The translations under genes were made by a program, and so were the position numbers. Source: DASZBX01 sp035943635 (GTDB taxonomy: Bacteria; Actinomycetota; Actinomycetes; Streptomycetales; Catenulisporaceae). Taken from it: a DNA stretch of 64,000 nt. The notes under the pieces are model-generated. The model ran no database searches, was not told where the DNA came from, and worked only from the letters and a program-made list of their open reading frames with translations. This document shows positions 1 to 8,428 of the stretch, piece by piece. The stretch is taken from the NCBI GenBank assembly GCA_035943635.1, contig DASZBX010000080.1, forward strand, positions 1 through 64,000. The letters run 5' to 3'. The first letter of the stretch is position 1, and each line of letters begins with the position of its first letter.

Positions 1-140
1 CCTGGGCCGGTCCGAGCTGTCCGCGCCACACGGCTTTGGCGGCAGCGGGTGCTCCCGAACCGTTGGTGGGCCTGATCGCCTACTCCGTATGTGACAGCCT
101 CAACGACGGACAGCGGACAGCTTTGAAGGACCCACATAAG

Positions 141-437
141 ATGTCACGGCGCTGCGATACCTGCATCTACCGGCGCTCCATGCGCGACCTGCTCGGCGCG
201 AGCGTCTGCGCTCTCATCCGCGAGGCCCGCGAATCGGGAGGGTTCGTCATCTGCCACGAATCCCTGTCCGCCTGGCAGGGCGAGGGCGCGGGAACCCCGC
301 CCTCCATCTGCCACGGCTACGCCACCGCATTCCCCGACACGTTCGCACTGCGCGCGGCCCGCACCCTCGGCCGTATCCACCTGATCGACCCGGCATCAGC
401 CGCACACGACCATGCTGGCGACACACCCGAGAGCTGA
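141..437 (+). CDS. small cysteine-containing accessory protein
   Basis: This encodes 98 residues starting at ATG 141; an upstream in-frame start at 36 gives an unlikely leader. The N-terminus has a CDTC pair (residues 4-7), followed by a single Cys in a SVCALIREAR segment, an FVICH motif and a late SICHGY motif. The order C-x2-C, VICH, xCxGY recalls small Cys/His proteins of actinobacterial phages and integrative elements, which probably bind a metal. It is the first of several small genes in an accessory segment. The molecular function is unknown. Confidence 0.6.
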   Translation: MSRRCDTCIYRRSMRDLLGASVCALIREARESGGFVICHESLSAWQGEGAGTPPSICHGYATAFPDTFALRAARTLGRIHLIDPASAAHDHAGDTPES

Positions 438-610
438 ACATGGCAATCATCACCGAGTCCGAGACCGCCGCGAACCTTTGAGATCGAGCCCTAATGTCTG
501 GAGCTTGACAAGCATGCTTGGGGAGGCCCTGAATGGTCGTCCACGGCGCGCCCGGCCCGGCCGCGCCCACGCGCGAGGACCTCGCGCCCCTGACCCTCAT
601 GGAGGTACCC

Positions 611-1027
611 GTGGATGACGCCCCACGCCTGGAAACCGTCGTGCCCGAAGCCCGCACGGTCGATCTGACCGACCCGCACCTGTCCATCCCCGCCGGTGTC
701 ACCGCCGTACGGATCACCACCGCCGACATGCCCGACGGCGCGGTCACCGGCACCTGGCTGGACGGGGCGGACCTCTCGGGATCCTTCGACGGCGACGTGA
801 TCGCCGCCATCGGCACATGCCAGGAGCACGACCAGACCCGCGAGGGCCTGCACCTGACCCTGCACCTGGTCCACGACGAGCGCATCCTGCCGCTCGGCTC
901 CTGGTGCGAGGTGGGCATCGCCGACCTTGCCGAGACCCTGCGGGCACCGGCGAGCACCGCCATGGTGCTGCACGGCGAACTGGAGGAGGCGGGCATGGAA
1001 TGCGGCGCGTACCTGCCCGCCGACTAG
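611..1027 (+). CDS. hypothetical protein
   Basis: The predicted protein has 138 residues. The GTG at 611 is chosen because a clean GGAGG lies six bases upstream at 601-605; the frame stays open back to 533 but no ribosome site supports that start. The protein is acidic and soluble, without signal peptide or membrane segment. The sequence alternates short strands and turns (for example AVRITTADMPDGAVTG). I do not recognise the family. It lies between two other small co-directional genes. Confidence 0.55.
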   Translation: MDDAPRLETVVPEARTVDLTDPHLSIPAGVTAVRITTADMPDGAVTGTWLDGADLSGSFDGDVIAAIGTCQEHDQTREGLHLTLHLVHDERILPLGSWCEVGIADLAETLRAPASTAMVLHGELEEAGMECGAYLPAD

Positions 1028-1128
1028 TGCGCCCGGCTTGACCCCCGGGAATGTCTGTGTATGGATATCCATCCGGCGGCGCGATCGCGCCGCAACCCAC
1101 CACCACGACCATGCCCACGGAGGCATCG

Positions 1129-1800
1129 ATGACCCCTGCACCCACACCCCCGATACCGATACTGACGCCCGCGTACGCGGCCGGGGGCGGAATCCCCATG
1201 GCGGCCCTGCGGGCGGCCGAGGACGCCGGGTGGACCCGGCACGAGGACGAGGCCGCCAACGTCACCTATGTCTCACCGGACGAGCGGTGCCGCCTGGAGT
1301 TCGGTCCCGAGACCGAACGCTACCTGTCCGCGTTCGAGTTGCTCTGGGTCGCCGACTTCCGTCCCGGCGCAGGCCAGGTGGGCGCGTGGGCGGCGAGCTT
1401 CGGCGACCAGACTCCCGCCGAGGCGATCGGCGCGTTCATCGGGACGCTCACCGATCCCGACGGCCTGCGCGAAACCCGCCCCGGGTACGCCGCCGGTGCC
1501 GGTGCACCCCGGCGGGTGTTCGAAGCCGCGCAGGCGGCGGGCTGGACCCAGACCCGTACGGAGGGAGTCATCACCCACACCAGCCCCGACGGCGCCGCGC
1601 ACGTGGACTACGACACCGCCCCGCCGGTGGTGCCCGGCCAGTTCCTGGCCGAAGGACCGCACTGGCGATTCGCCTACCGCGACGCGGACGGCAAACGGGA
1701 CTGGACGGCGCAGTTCACCGCGCACACGCCCGCCGAGGCGCTGGCCGCGTTCCTGGCCGCCCTGACCGACCCGGCGGGACCAGGCCCCGACCGCGCGTAA
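1129..1800 (+). CDS. DUF317-type protein with two repeats
   Basis: This encodes 223 residues. ATG 1129 is preceded by GGAGG at 1119-1123, which rules out the longer frame from 1051. Two tandem modules share the pattern GWTxxxxE..xxxTxxSPDxxxxxx...W.xxF...TPAEAxxAFxxxLTDPxG, at about residues 25-110 and 120-218. This is the DUF317 signature, a family frequent in Streptomycetaceae, often beside integrated or conjugative elements, and of unknown function. No membrane segment or enzyme motif is visible. It supports the view that the left 6 kb is accessory DNA. Confidence 0.75.
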   Translation: MTPAPTPPIPILTPAYAAGGGIPMAALRAAEDAGWTRHEDEAANVTYVSPDERCRLEFGPETERYLSAFELLWVADFRPGAGQVGAWAASFGDQTPAEAIGAFIGTLTDPDGLRETRPGYAAGAGAPRRVFEAAQAAGWTQTRTEGVITHTSPDGAAHVDYDTAPPVVPGQFLAEGPHWRFAYRDADGKRDWTAQFTAHTPAEALAAFLAALTDPAGPGPDRA

Positions 1801-2035
1801 GCAGCACCCGCCGTCGCGCCCGTATCGCGTGCGTACGACGCCCCAGCCACGCGCACGCGACACGGGCGCACCCGCATCCATCCCGGGCGGCCCGCCCCGC
1901 GCCGACACACCATATATGGGCCCTGCCAAACCCCGCACCTGCGATCAAGCCCGTGCGCCCGCGCGCTCCTGCTCGCCATCGCCCTCGGCCCCCTCCCTGT
2001 TCCGCTCCTGCCGCACCCCGATGAAAGGCACAGTC

Positions 2036-2461
2036 ATGCCCGCTCCACCCCTCTCCGCCCCGACGCAGGTGATCGAACCGGGGACCCACGCGACCTGGTG
2101 CCGCCGCCCGCGGCCCGGCGACCTGATCGACATCTGTACCCTGCCCCTGGAACCGGCCCCGACCCAGCCGCGCCACGTCGCGGTAGTCGGCGTCGGCACT
2201 TGCCTGGGCAGTGAGTTCGACGGGCGCGAGATCACTGACCCGCACCGCGCCCTGCCCGGCGCCGTCCTCCTCACCTACGCCCCCGCGAACCCGCCCGCGC
2301 CGCGCCCCGGACTCGTGACCGTCACGGTTCTGATCTCCCTGGCCAGACAGCGACAGCCCGACCCGGTCGCCGTATGGCCCGGCCTGGACCACTCCTGGCC
2401 GGAAATATGCCGAACCTCCGTGCTCTACGCAGCCCGCCACCACACGCGGAGCACCCGATGA
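2036..2461 (+). CDS. hypothetical protein, first gene of a coupled trio
   Basis: The predicted product is 141 residues from ATG 2036, with a GAAAGG ribosome site at 2023-2028. It has short beta-rich stretches such as RHVAVVGVGTCLGSEFDGREI and LVTVTVLISLARQ and no transmembrane segment. Its stop overlaps the start of the next gene in an ATGA, so the two are probably translationally coupled. I do not recognise the family. Confidence 0.55.
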   Translation: MPAPPLSAPTQVIEPGTHATWCRRPRPGDLIDICTLPLEPAPTQPRHVAVVGVGTCLGSEFDGREITDPHRALPGAVLLTYAPANPPAPRPGLVTVTVLISLARQRQPDPVAVWPGLDHSWPEICRTSVLYAARHHTRSTR

Positions 2462-3210
2462 CCGCCCCGGGCCAGGTCCGCGGCCAGGCGAGCAACCGAT
2501 GGCCCCTGACGTACCGGGCGGTGCCCGTGCCGTACGTCGTGGCCTGGAGCACGGAGGGGGCCACCGACGTCGCCTCCGGGCAACTCGCGCTGCGGTCCGA
2601 GGCGTTCACCGGGCGCTGGCAGGTGCGCTACCGCGACGAACAGCCCACCGACCGCGATCGCCACGGCATCCTATGGCACCGCGTGGCGTGGGCCCCCGGC
2701 CAAGGCGAACCTCTATATGCAGAGATCCATACGCTGCGCCAACGCAGAGCCCTGTCACGGGCGCTGTGTCAGATCTGCGCCGGGACGGCGCAGATCTGGA
2801 TGACCCCGGCCCTGCTGTGGGACCAGCACCTCGCCGAGCACGGACCGGCCGCCCCCTACCTGACCAACGACCCGCCGGTCTGCCGCCCGTGCGCAGCCAT
2901 GGCCGCCCGCCACTGCCCCGAACTCATCAGGGGCCGGATATACCTGAGTCCGCGCGCCTGGGCGATCACCGGAGTGCGCGGACAACTCGCCGACCCGACC
3001 GGCGGCGGCTTCACCCACCCGCGCATCCTCGCCCTGCCCACCGCCACCAGCACCCCCGACCGCGCCACACTGGGGTTGATGCTGGCCAAAGGCCTCGTCG
3101 CCACCCTCTACAACCCGGTGCCCCACACCGACCCGAGCGCCGCCACCGGCCTAGGCACCCGCATCGACCTGCCTGTCTCCATGCTGCGGCCAGGCGGGGA
3201 GGGGCGATGA
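2458..3210 (+). CDS. hypothetical protein with paired CxxC motifs
   Basis: This encodes 250 residues; the start is set by the ATGA overlap with the preceding gene. A C-x2-C pair (CQIC) near the middle and a second pair (CRPC) about 40 residues later could form a structural zinc site. The C-terminal third contains a conserved-looking HPRILALPTATSTPDRATLGLMLAKGLV stretch. It is followed by another ATGA overlap. No catalytic motif is seen. Function is unknown; the three coupled genes 2036-3737 are likely one operon. Confidence 0.6.
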   Translation: MTAPGQVRGQASNRWPLTYRAVPVPYVVAWSTEGATDVASGQLALRSEAFTGRWQVRYRDEQPTDRDRHGILWHRVAWAPGQGEPLYAEIHTLRQRRALSRALCQICAGTAQIWMTPALLWDQHLAEHGPAAPYLTNDPPVCRPCAAMAARHCPELIRGRIYLSPRAWAITGVRGQLADPTGGGFTHPRILALPTATSTPDRATLGLMLAKGLVATLYNPVPHTDPSAATGLGTRIDLPVSMLRPGGEGR

Positions 3211-3737
3211 GCGAGAGCGCGTCGGCCGAGGCGCCGGTCACCGTGCTGGCCGAGGCGACCTGGTATGTGCGGGCCGGACACGCCCCGCACCGCACGGCGC
3301 TGCTGCTGGCCGAGACCATCACCCTCCACGGCATCAAAGCCCTGATCGCCGGGCTACACCTGGGCGACCCCGCCCGCGCCGACGAAGTCAAGATCCCCTA
3401 CCTCTCGCTCGTGTACGAACCGGACCTGCCCGGCACCGGCGGGGCCAGCGTGATCGACCCCGCCACCGGGAGAATCCGGATCACCTCCCGCGCCTGCCAC
3501 CGATGCCCGTTCACCGGCGCCGGACCGGCCCCGGCCGGATTCGCCGACGCGCTGGCCCAGACGACCGCTCACCAGGGCCACCACGTGTGTCCCGCCACCA
3601 CCGCGCCCCACGCCCGGCCCGCCAACGCCGCGATCTGCCGTGCCTTCGCCACCGAATCCTGGCAGCACTCCATCGCGCTGCACCTGGCCGCCACCAACGG
3701 CATCGACCCAATGGACCCGCCTCCCGCATCCCGCTAG
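3207..3737 (+). CDS. hypothetical protein, last gene of a coupled trio
   Basis: The predicted product is 176 residues. Its ATG overlaps the stop of the previous gene, and GGGGAGGGG precedes it. The N-terminal half (ATWYVRAGHAPHRTALLLAETITLHGIKALIAGLHLGD) is helical; the second half carries a CHRCPF pair and a later single-Cys segment. It has no signal peptide or membrane segment and is not assigned to a family. A long perfect hairpin directly follows its stop codon and probably ends the operon. Confidence 0.6.
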   Translation: MSESASAEAPVTVLAEATWYVRAGHAPHRTALLLAETITLHGIKALIAGLHLGDPARADEVKIPYLSLVYEPDLPGTGGASVIDPATGRIRITSRACHRCPFTGAGPAPAGFADALAQTTAHQGHHVCPATTAPHARPANAAICRAFATESWQHSIALHLAATNGIDPMDPPPASR

Positions 3738-3746
3738 AACGCCCCC

Positions 3747-3784
3747 GTCAACGCCGCCCGCACACCCGTGCGGGCGGCGTTGAC
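3747..3784 (+). terminator. perfect 17-bp hairpin after the 2036-3737 operon
   Basis: Arms at 3747-3763 and 3768-3784 are exact reverse complements around a four-base ACCC loop. The stem is G+C-rich and begins nine bases after the stop codon, as expected for a transcription terminator. No U-run follows, which is common in high-G+C actinomycetes. Confidence 0.7.
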
Positions 3785-4161
3785 GCGCTTGGCCGGTTAT
3801 CGTCCGCCACGCCCGTCTCATCACCGACAACCGCCGCCCGTCCGGGCCCGCCGAGGCCGCGTGCCGGATCGCGCCATAACACCTACCCGGCTGCCGCTTG
3901 CTCGGTAGGTACCCGCCGGGCAGCGCGCACAGCGGCAGGCCGTTGACACTCGTTCGGCGGACGGAGGTTTGACGCCACGGTGCGCGATGTGATGCGATCT
4001 GCGCGGTTCGATAGGAGACCTCGCTGCGCGCGTCCCGACCGGCGCGCGAACCTCGGCGGAAGGGAACGCGCCGTCCCGCCTGTGTCATCCACGCTCGTCC
4101 GCCGGTGATTGTCGCCCGCCCTGACGCGCCGAGGTCGGCGGCGGTGGAAGGGACCTGAAAC
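3785..4161. other. intergenic stretch without a supported gene
   Basis: Frames here are short and poorly biased toward G/C in third positions. I see only a GGAAGGGACC purine-rich stretch just before ATG 4162, which probably serves as its ribosome site. Confidence 0.5.
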
Positions 4162-5184
4162 ATGCCCACACCCGGGCTGGAGTCGCGAACCCGACGACGC
4201 ACGCTCTACACGAACGAAACCTACCAGCAGGCACGCGCGGCACTGCTGCACCTGCCGCCGTGCGCGGCTGCCATTCCGAGGCCGGCTGCGCCGCAGGAAC
4301 GGCTGGAGGCCGCCGTCTGGCGGGAGATCTGCTGGCCGTCGGAGGTCTTCTCCCACCCCCTGGGGATCACCTGCGTGCGGCCCGGCGCGAACTTGGAGAT
4401 GGAAGTCGAGAGCGCCGGGGCCGCGGCCGTCTTGCTCGGCGCCCTGCTTCCCGCAAAGCCCCTGGGAGAAGGCGACGATGCCGCCCAGGGCATCGCCGGG
4501 CTGCGGGTTGCCCACGTCTCGGAGCGGGCGGTGGCACTGTCGCGGCCCGACGGCGCCAGCGTGCGGCTGACCGGCTTGAACCGCAGCACGTTCCTGGGCG
4601 TGCTAGCGCAGTATCACCGAAGCCTGGTCGACAACGACCTCGAGGCGGTCGGTACCGGCGTGGTCTGCGGCCGGCTATCGCATGGACTGAACGATTGCCC
4701 GGCGCCTGAAGGCGCACTGCCAGGCGCACGGCGGACGGCTGCGATGGACGTTCTGGCCAGCGCTCTTTTGCGCAGAAGCGCCCTGTTCCACACCACCACC
4801 ACGTCCTACTGGGTCACCGTCTGGCAGGCGTTGGGGGTCGAGGAGTGGCGCTGCGAGCTGTATTACGCACCGGGCACCGATGCCGGCGACGCGCTCCTGA
4901 AAGCGTTGCGTGACCCGCACTTCGGAGTCGGCTCGTCCGGGCGCAGCGAGCACGATGAGCGGGTCTACGACGAGGACGGCCGCGAGCGCGCCCGCATCGT
5001 CACGTTCGAGACGGCCACCATGCGCGGTGCCGGCCTGCAGGTACGCCTGCGGCACTCGCCAGCGCCCGAGGCCGCCCGGGCCTACCGCCTCTACGCTCAC
5101 GGCCCCGCAGCCGTGGAGGAGGGCCGGCTGCGGATTCTGTTCCCCACGCTTGCCGGAAACCAGATCAGTGCTGAACACAGCTGA
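4162..5184 (+). CDS. hypothetical protein
   Basis: This encodes 340 residues with good coding bias. The centre contains a long hydrophilic alpha/beta region; there is no signal peptide, membrane helix or recognisable nucleotide-binding motif. A segment around residues 195-230 (LASALLRRSALFHTTTTSYWVTVWQALGVEEWRCELYYAPG) and a C-terminal RAYRLYAHGPAAVEEGRLRILFPTLAGN stretch may help searches. The next gene starts 19 bases downstream, so the two probably form an operon. Function unknown. Confidence 0.6.
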   Translation: MPTPGLESRTRRRTLYTNETYQQARAALLHLPPCAAAIPRPAAPQERLEAAVWREICWPSEVFSHPLGITCVRPGANLEMEVESAGAAAVLLGALLPAKPLGEGDDAAQGIAGLRVAHVSERAVALSRPDGASVRLTGLNRSTFLGVLAQYHRSLVDNDLEAVGTGVVCGRLSHGLNDCPAPEGALPGARRTAAMDVLASALLRRSALFHTTTTSYWVTVWQALGVEEWRCELYYAPGTDAGDALLKALRDPHFGVGSSGRSEHDERVYDEDGRERARIVTFETATMRGAGLQVRLRHSPAPEAARAYRLYAHGPAAVEEGRLRILFPTLAGNQISAEHS

Positions 5185-5203
5185 GTGAGACGAGGAAATA
5201 TCG

Positions 5204-5761
5204 ATGTTCGCGAAGATCGCCAGGATGTGCGCACTGCCCGCGCAGCAGGACGCGGCGGGCGACGCCGAGAATCGCGGGGTCTCCCCGCGCCATGCGATCG
5301 ACCAGCAGACGCACATCGCGGCGATGAGGAAAGCCGCAGGAGTCTCCTACCTGACGCTGGTGTGCCACGAGGACACCTGGACTTTCGTGGCACGACGGGC
5401 ATTCGGAAGTTGGGAGCCGGAGTGGATCACGAGCGTGACCACCTTCCCCAGGAATAGTCAGCACCCGCACTATCCCCGGTTCACGGTGGAGCCCAACCTG
5501 CCGGTAGGGCGTATCACCAAATTCAAAGCGGGCATGCAGGAGACGGTCTTGTCCGGGCACAACCTGGTGGAGATCCTCGCGGCCCTGCGCACCGGCGAGC
5601 GCCGCCGCGACCCCCTGTTCGCGGCCCGGTGCAGGACGCTGTACGGCAAGTTCCACGAGTTCGTGTGCCGAATCGACCCGGACGCAGCCTCCGGCACGAC
5701 GACCGGCGTCAGGTTCTGGATCTGCGACAGCGTGGCCGAGCTGCCGCAGACCGCCACCTGA
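5204..5761 (+). CDS. hypothetical protein
   Basis: The predicted product is 185 residues, 19 bases after the preceding gene with a GAGGAAA ribosome site before ATG 5204. It is predicted soluble. A central stretch (SYLTLVCHEDTWTFVARRAFGSWEPEWITSVTTFPRN) looks like beta-strands. I see no motif that identifies a family. Its position suggests a shared transcript with the 340-residue protein upstream. Confidence 0.55.
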   Translation: MFAKIARMCALPAQQDAAGDAENRGVSPRHAIDQQTHIAAMRKAAGVSYLTLVCHEDTWTFVARRAFGSWEPEWITSVTTFPRNSQHPHYPRFTVEPNLPVGRITKFKAGMQETVLSGHNLVEILAALRTGERRRDPLFAARCRTLYGKFHEFVCRIDPDAASGTTTGVRFWICDSVAELPQTAT

Positions 5762-6033
5762 GCCGCGCCGCAGATTGGCTTGGCGGCCGCGCGCGAGACG
5801 CGCAGGACGCGGACGTCGGCCTCTTCCGCAGCCCAGGTAGAAGGCCGATCGGGCGGATCGCCGCTCGTCCTGGAGGCATGATCGCCACGCAGGAGCGAGC
5901 AGCATGTCTAGTCGTCGCCCGATGTCGATGGTGGCGTGGCGCGCTGGCGTTTCAGTCGGAGGATCACTAGGACGAGTGGAGCCTTCGGCGCGGCGCCGGA
6001 ATCGGCCGGTCCTTCTCCTCGATCATCAGCCAC

Positions 6034-6423
6034 ATGACGGCGAACCCAAAGACCCAACAACCAGGCTGCCCGACTTGGTGCGACAGCGGGCACGGAGAAG
6101 CCGACCGGCCTGGCAATCTCGACACCTGCCACGTCGCGTATGGCAGCGGAATCGGCATCGCCGACGGTGAACGGCGCTCGCTGGAAATCCTCGTCGACCT
6201 CGCCTGCTCCACGGACGAGAACGGAGAGTTGACTACGCCATACGTTCATGTCCACACCGTCGGGGTCGGCGACCACGAAATCCGTGCTCCCGAAGACGTG
6301 GACAAACTCCTCCGGGAACTGACGCAGGTATCGGCAGACCTCTGGCGATGGCGCGGCATCATCGCTGCTTCAACGGCCGCCGCAGCAAACGAACACGGAT
6401 CGGCACAAGCCGCTGCCCGCTGA
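6034..6423 (+). CDS. DUF6907-like protein
   Basis: This encodes 129 residues. It opens with CPTWCDSGHGEADRPGN, the CPxWC...H signature of small actinobacterial proteins grouped as DUF6907, then LEILVDLACSTDENGE and a C-terminal helical half (PEDVDKLLRELTQVSADLWRWRGII). These proteins are common in Streptomyces accessory regions and have no assigned role. The CPxWC motif may bind metal. The family call is by motif only. Confidence 0.65.
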   Translation: MTANPKTQQPGCPTWCDSGHGEADRPGNLDTCHVAYGSGIGIADGERRSLEILVDLACSTDENGELTTPYVHVHTVGVGDHEIRAPEDVDKLLRELTQVSADLWRWRGIIAASTAAAANEHGSAQAAAR

Positions 6424-6811
6424 GCCGCCTTGCCCCTCGCGGCAGGCTGCGCCCTGCTCGGGCGGTGTGGCTATTGCCCGAGACCAGGGCGAAACCTCAG
6501 GGCGAGTGACGCCGAAGATGGCCGAGCGGGCCGACCAGTTCGCCCGACGCGATCGTCTCGAACACCGATCCGCCTAGCGAGGGCCTGGATCCAAAACGGG
6601 CACTGCGCCAACTCGTGCGTATGCTCACCGGCCTGCGCCCGGCAGTCCGAGGTGGTCGGCACGGTTGTGACAATTCGGGTGTGGAGGGTGTCTCCTTCCC
6701 CGTACCCTAAAGGTGTGATCAACGCAACACTCACCTCTCTGGCCGTCAGTGGCCCTACCGTGTACGGCTGCTCGGGGCGCCTCCTCAAGTTCGCGGGCGG
6801 GGGCAGCGACC
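6424..6811. other. leader region upstream of the Gabija operon
   Basis: About 390 bases without a supported gene. It should contain the promoter of gajA. I could not pick a convincing -35/-10 pair, though an AT-richer stretch (GTACCCTAAAGGTGTGATC) lies about 100 bases upstream of the gajA start. Confidence 0.4.
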
Positions 6812-8428
6812 GTGCGCATCACTAGAATTGCGATCAGCAACTACGCCCGGCTGCGAGACCTCGATATCCGGGTGCGCGGGCACCTGGTAATCGTCGGGGC
6901 CAACGACGTCGGCAAGACCTCGCTGCTACGCGTGCTCCAGGGCACGCTCGGGTCGAGCGTGGGTCATCTATACCAGACGTTCTCCCCGGCGGACCTACGA
7001 GACCCGGGCCAGCCACTGATCGTCGAGGTCACGTGGGAGGAGTTCGGCGCAGACGAACGGGCGCTGTACTACCGCGAGATCACCGTCGCCCCCGACGGCA
7101 GCGGCAAGAGCCTGGTCATACGCCTGGAGATCGCCCCGGACGAGGACCCCGAGGCGGTGGCCATCCGCCGCTTCTTCCCCGACCGCGGGGATGACCGGTC
7201 CCCGACGCGTGAGCAGTTGCTCGCCTTCGGCTGGCGCTACCTGCCGGCCACCCGCGGGGCCGGCACCCAGCTGGACGGGCCTGCCAGCGCGCTGCGCACG
7301 CTGCTGGACACGATCGACCTGGGCGCCGAGAAGCAGGGTCTGGTCGCGATGCTCGAGGAGTACAACGACAAGCTCGGCACCAGCGCCACGCTGACAGACT
7401 TGCGCGAGCGGATCGCCGCGCACCTGTCCAGGGCGATGCCGCGCACGATCGATCCGGCGGGTCTGGCGGTGCGCTCGGGCGCGGACCCGGCCTCCTCGGT
7501 GCTGGGCAACGTCTCGATGTTCTTCGACCGGGACGGGGCGTTCACCGCCCTGACCGACCAGTCCGACGGGATGCGCCAGCTGATGGCGATGACCCTGTTC
7601 GACCTGGCCCAGGGCGCCGCGAACGTGATCGCGATCGACGAGCCGGAGCTCTACCTGAACCCGGCCAGCCAGCGCACCGCGGCCGAGCTGCTCACCCACA
7701 CCGGCAACCAGAAGCTGCTGGTGACCCATTCGCCGTTCATCATGCAGCGCTTCGAGCCGCGGCAGGTGGTCGCCATCGGCCCGGACGGCGCCGCCCGCCA
7801 ACTGCCAGCCGACAAGCTCACGGCGATCGGCAAGCTGCGCGCCCGCTGGTGGTCCTCGCGCCTGCTCGAAGCCCTCTCGGCGCGCGCGGTGATCCTGGTC
7901 GAGGGGATCGCCGACCGGATCCTGATCGAGGAGGCCGACCGGGCGCTGGGCATCGGGCTTGACCGGCTCGGCGCGGTGGTCTTCGAGATCGACGGGGCGG
8001 ACAAGTTCGAGCACGTCTTCAAGTTCCTCGGCCCCCAGGGCTTCGACGTGCGCCTGTTCGGCCTGGTCGACGAGGACCACAGGACCAAGTGGGTCGGCCA
8101 GTTCGGCGGCCGGCCCCAGCAGGTGCTGGGCACGAAGGTCTGGGTGTGCGACCCGGACCTGGAGGGGGAGTACTGCACCGCGCTCGGCGGCCCCCAGGTC
8201 GCCCGCCTTCTGATCGAGGCGGGGGTGTGCCGGGACCAGGCGCTGCTGCAGTGCGCTGGCGTCGGCGAGCTGGACGCGCTCACGCCCCTGGACGTCGCCG
8301 CGTTCTGCCGGAAGAACAAGGTCGAGGCCGCCGTCGCGGTCGGCGCGGCGCTCGACGCGCAAGCGGCCGGCCGCATCACGCCGGTCGCCGACCTGCTGAC
8401 CGCGCTGCGCGCGGGAAGCGCGCCGTGA
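6812..8428 (+). CDS. gajA: Gabija protein GajA, OLD-family ATPase/nuclease
   Basis: This encodes 538 residues from GTG 6812; the frame is open to GTG 6749, but the typical OLD start (xRITRIAISNYARLRDLDI) begins at 6812. A Walker A motif GANDVGKTS is at residues 29-37 and Walker B AIDEPELYLNP near 272-282. A C-terminal TOPRIM domain has the catalytic Glu in ILVEGIAD (E364) and the acidic LVDEDH motif (D420, D422). ABC-type ATPase plus TOPRIM is the GajA architecture: a DNA nickase whose activity is held back by nucleotides and released when phage replication depletes them. The stop overlaps the start of a UvrD-like helicase gene, which makes Gabija the best assignment over a lone OLD nuclease. 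Confidence 0.9.
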   Translation: MRITRIAISNYARLRDLDIRVRGHLVIVGANDVGKTSLLRVLQGTLGSSVGHLYQTFSPADLRDPGQPLIVEVTWEEFGADERALYYREITVAPDGSGKSLVIRLEIAPDEDPEAVAIRRFFPDRGDDRSPTREQLLAFGWRYLPATRGAGTQLDGPASALRTLLDTIDLGAEKQGLVAMLEEYNDKLGTSATLTDLRERIAAHLSRAMPRTIDPAGLAVRSGADPASSVLGNVSMFFDRDGAFTALTDQSDGMRQLMAMTLFDLAQGAANVIAIDEPELYLNPASQRTAAELLTHTGNQKLLVTHSPFIMQRFEPRQVVAIGPDGAARQLPADKLTAIGKLRARWWSSRLLEALSARAVILVEGIADRILIEEADRALGIGLDRLGAVVFEIDGADKFEHVFKFLGPQGFDVRLFGLVDEDHRTKWVGQFGGRPQQVLGTKVWVCDPDLEGEYCTALGGPQVARLLIEAGVCRDQALLQCAGVGELDALTPLDVAAFCRKNKVEAAVAVGAALDAQAAGRITPVADLLTALRAGSAP

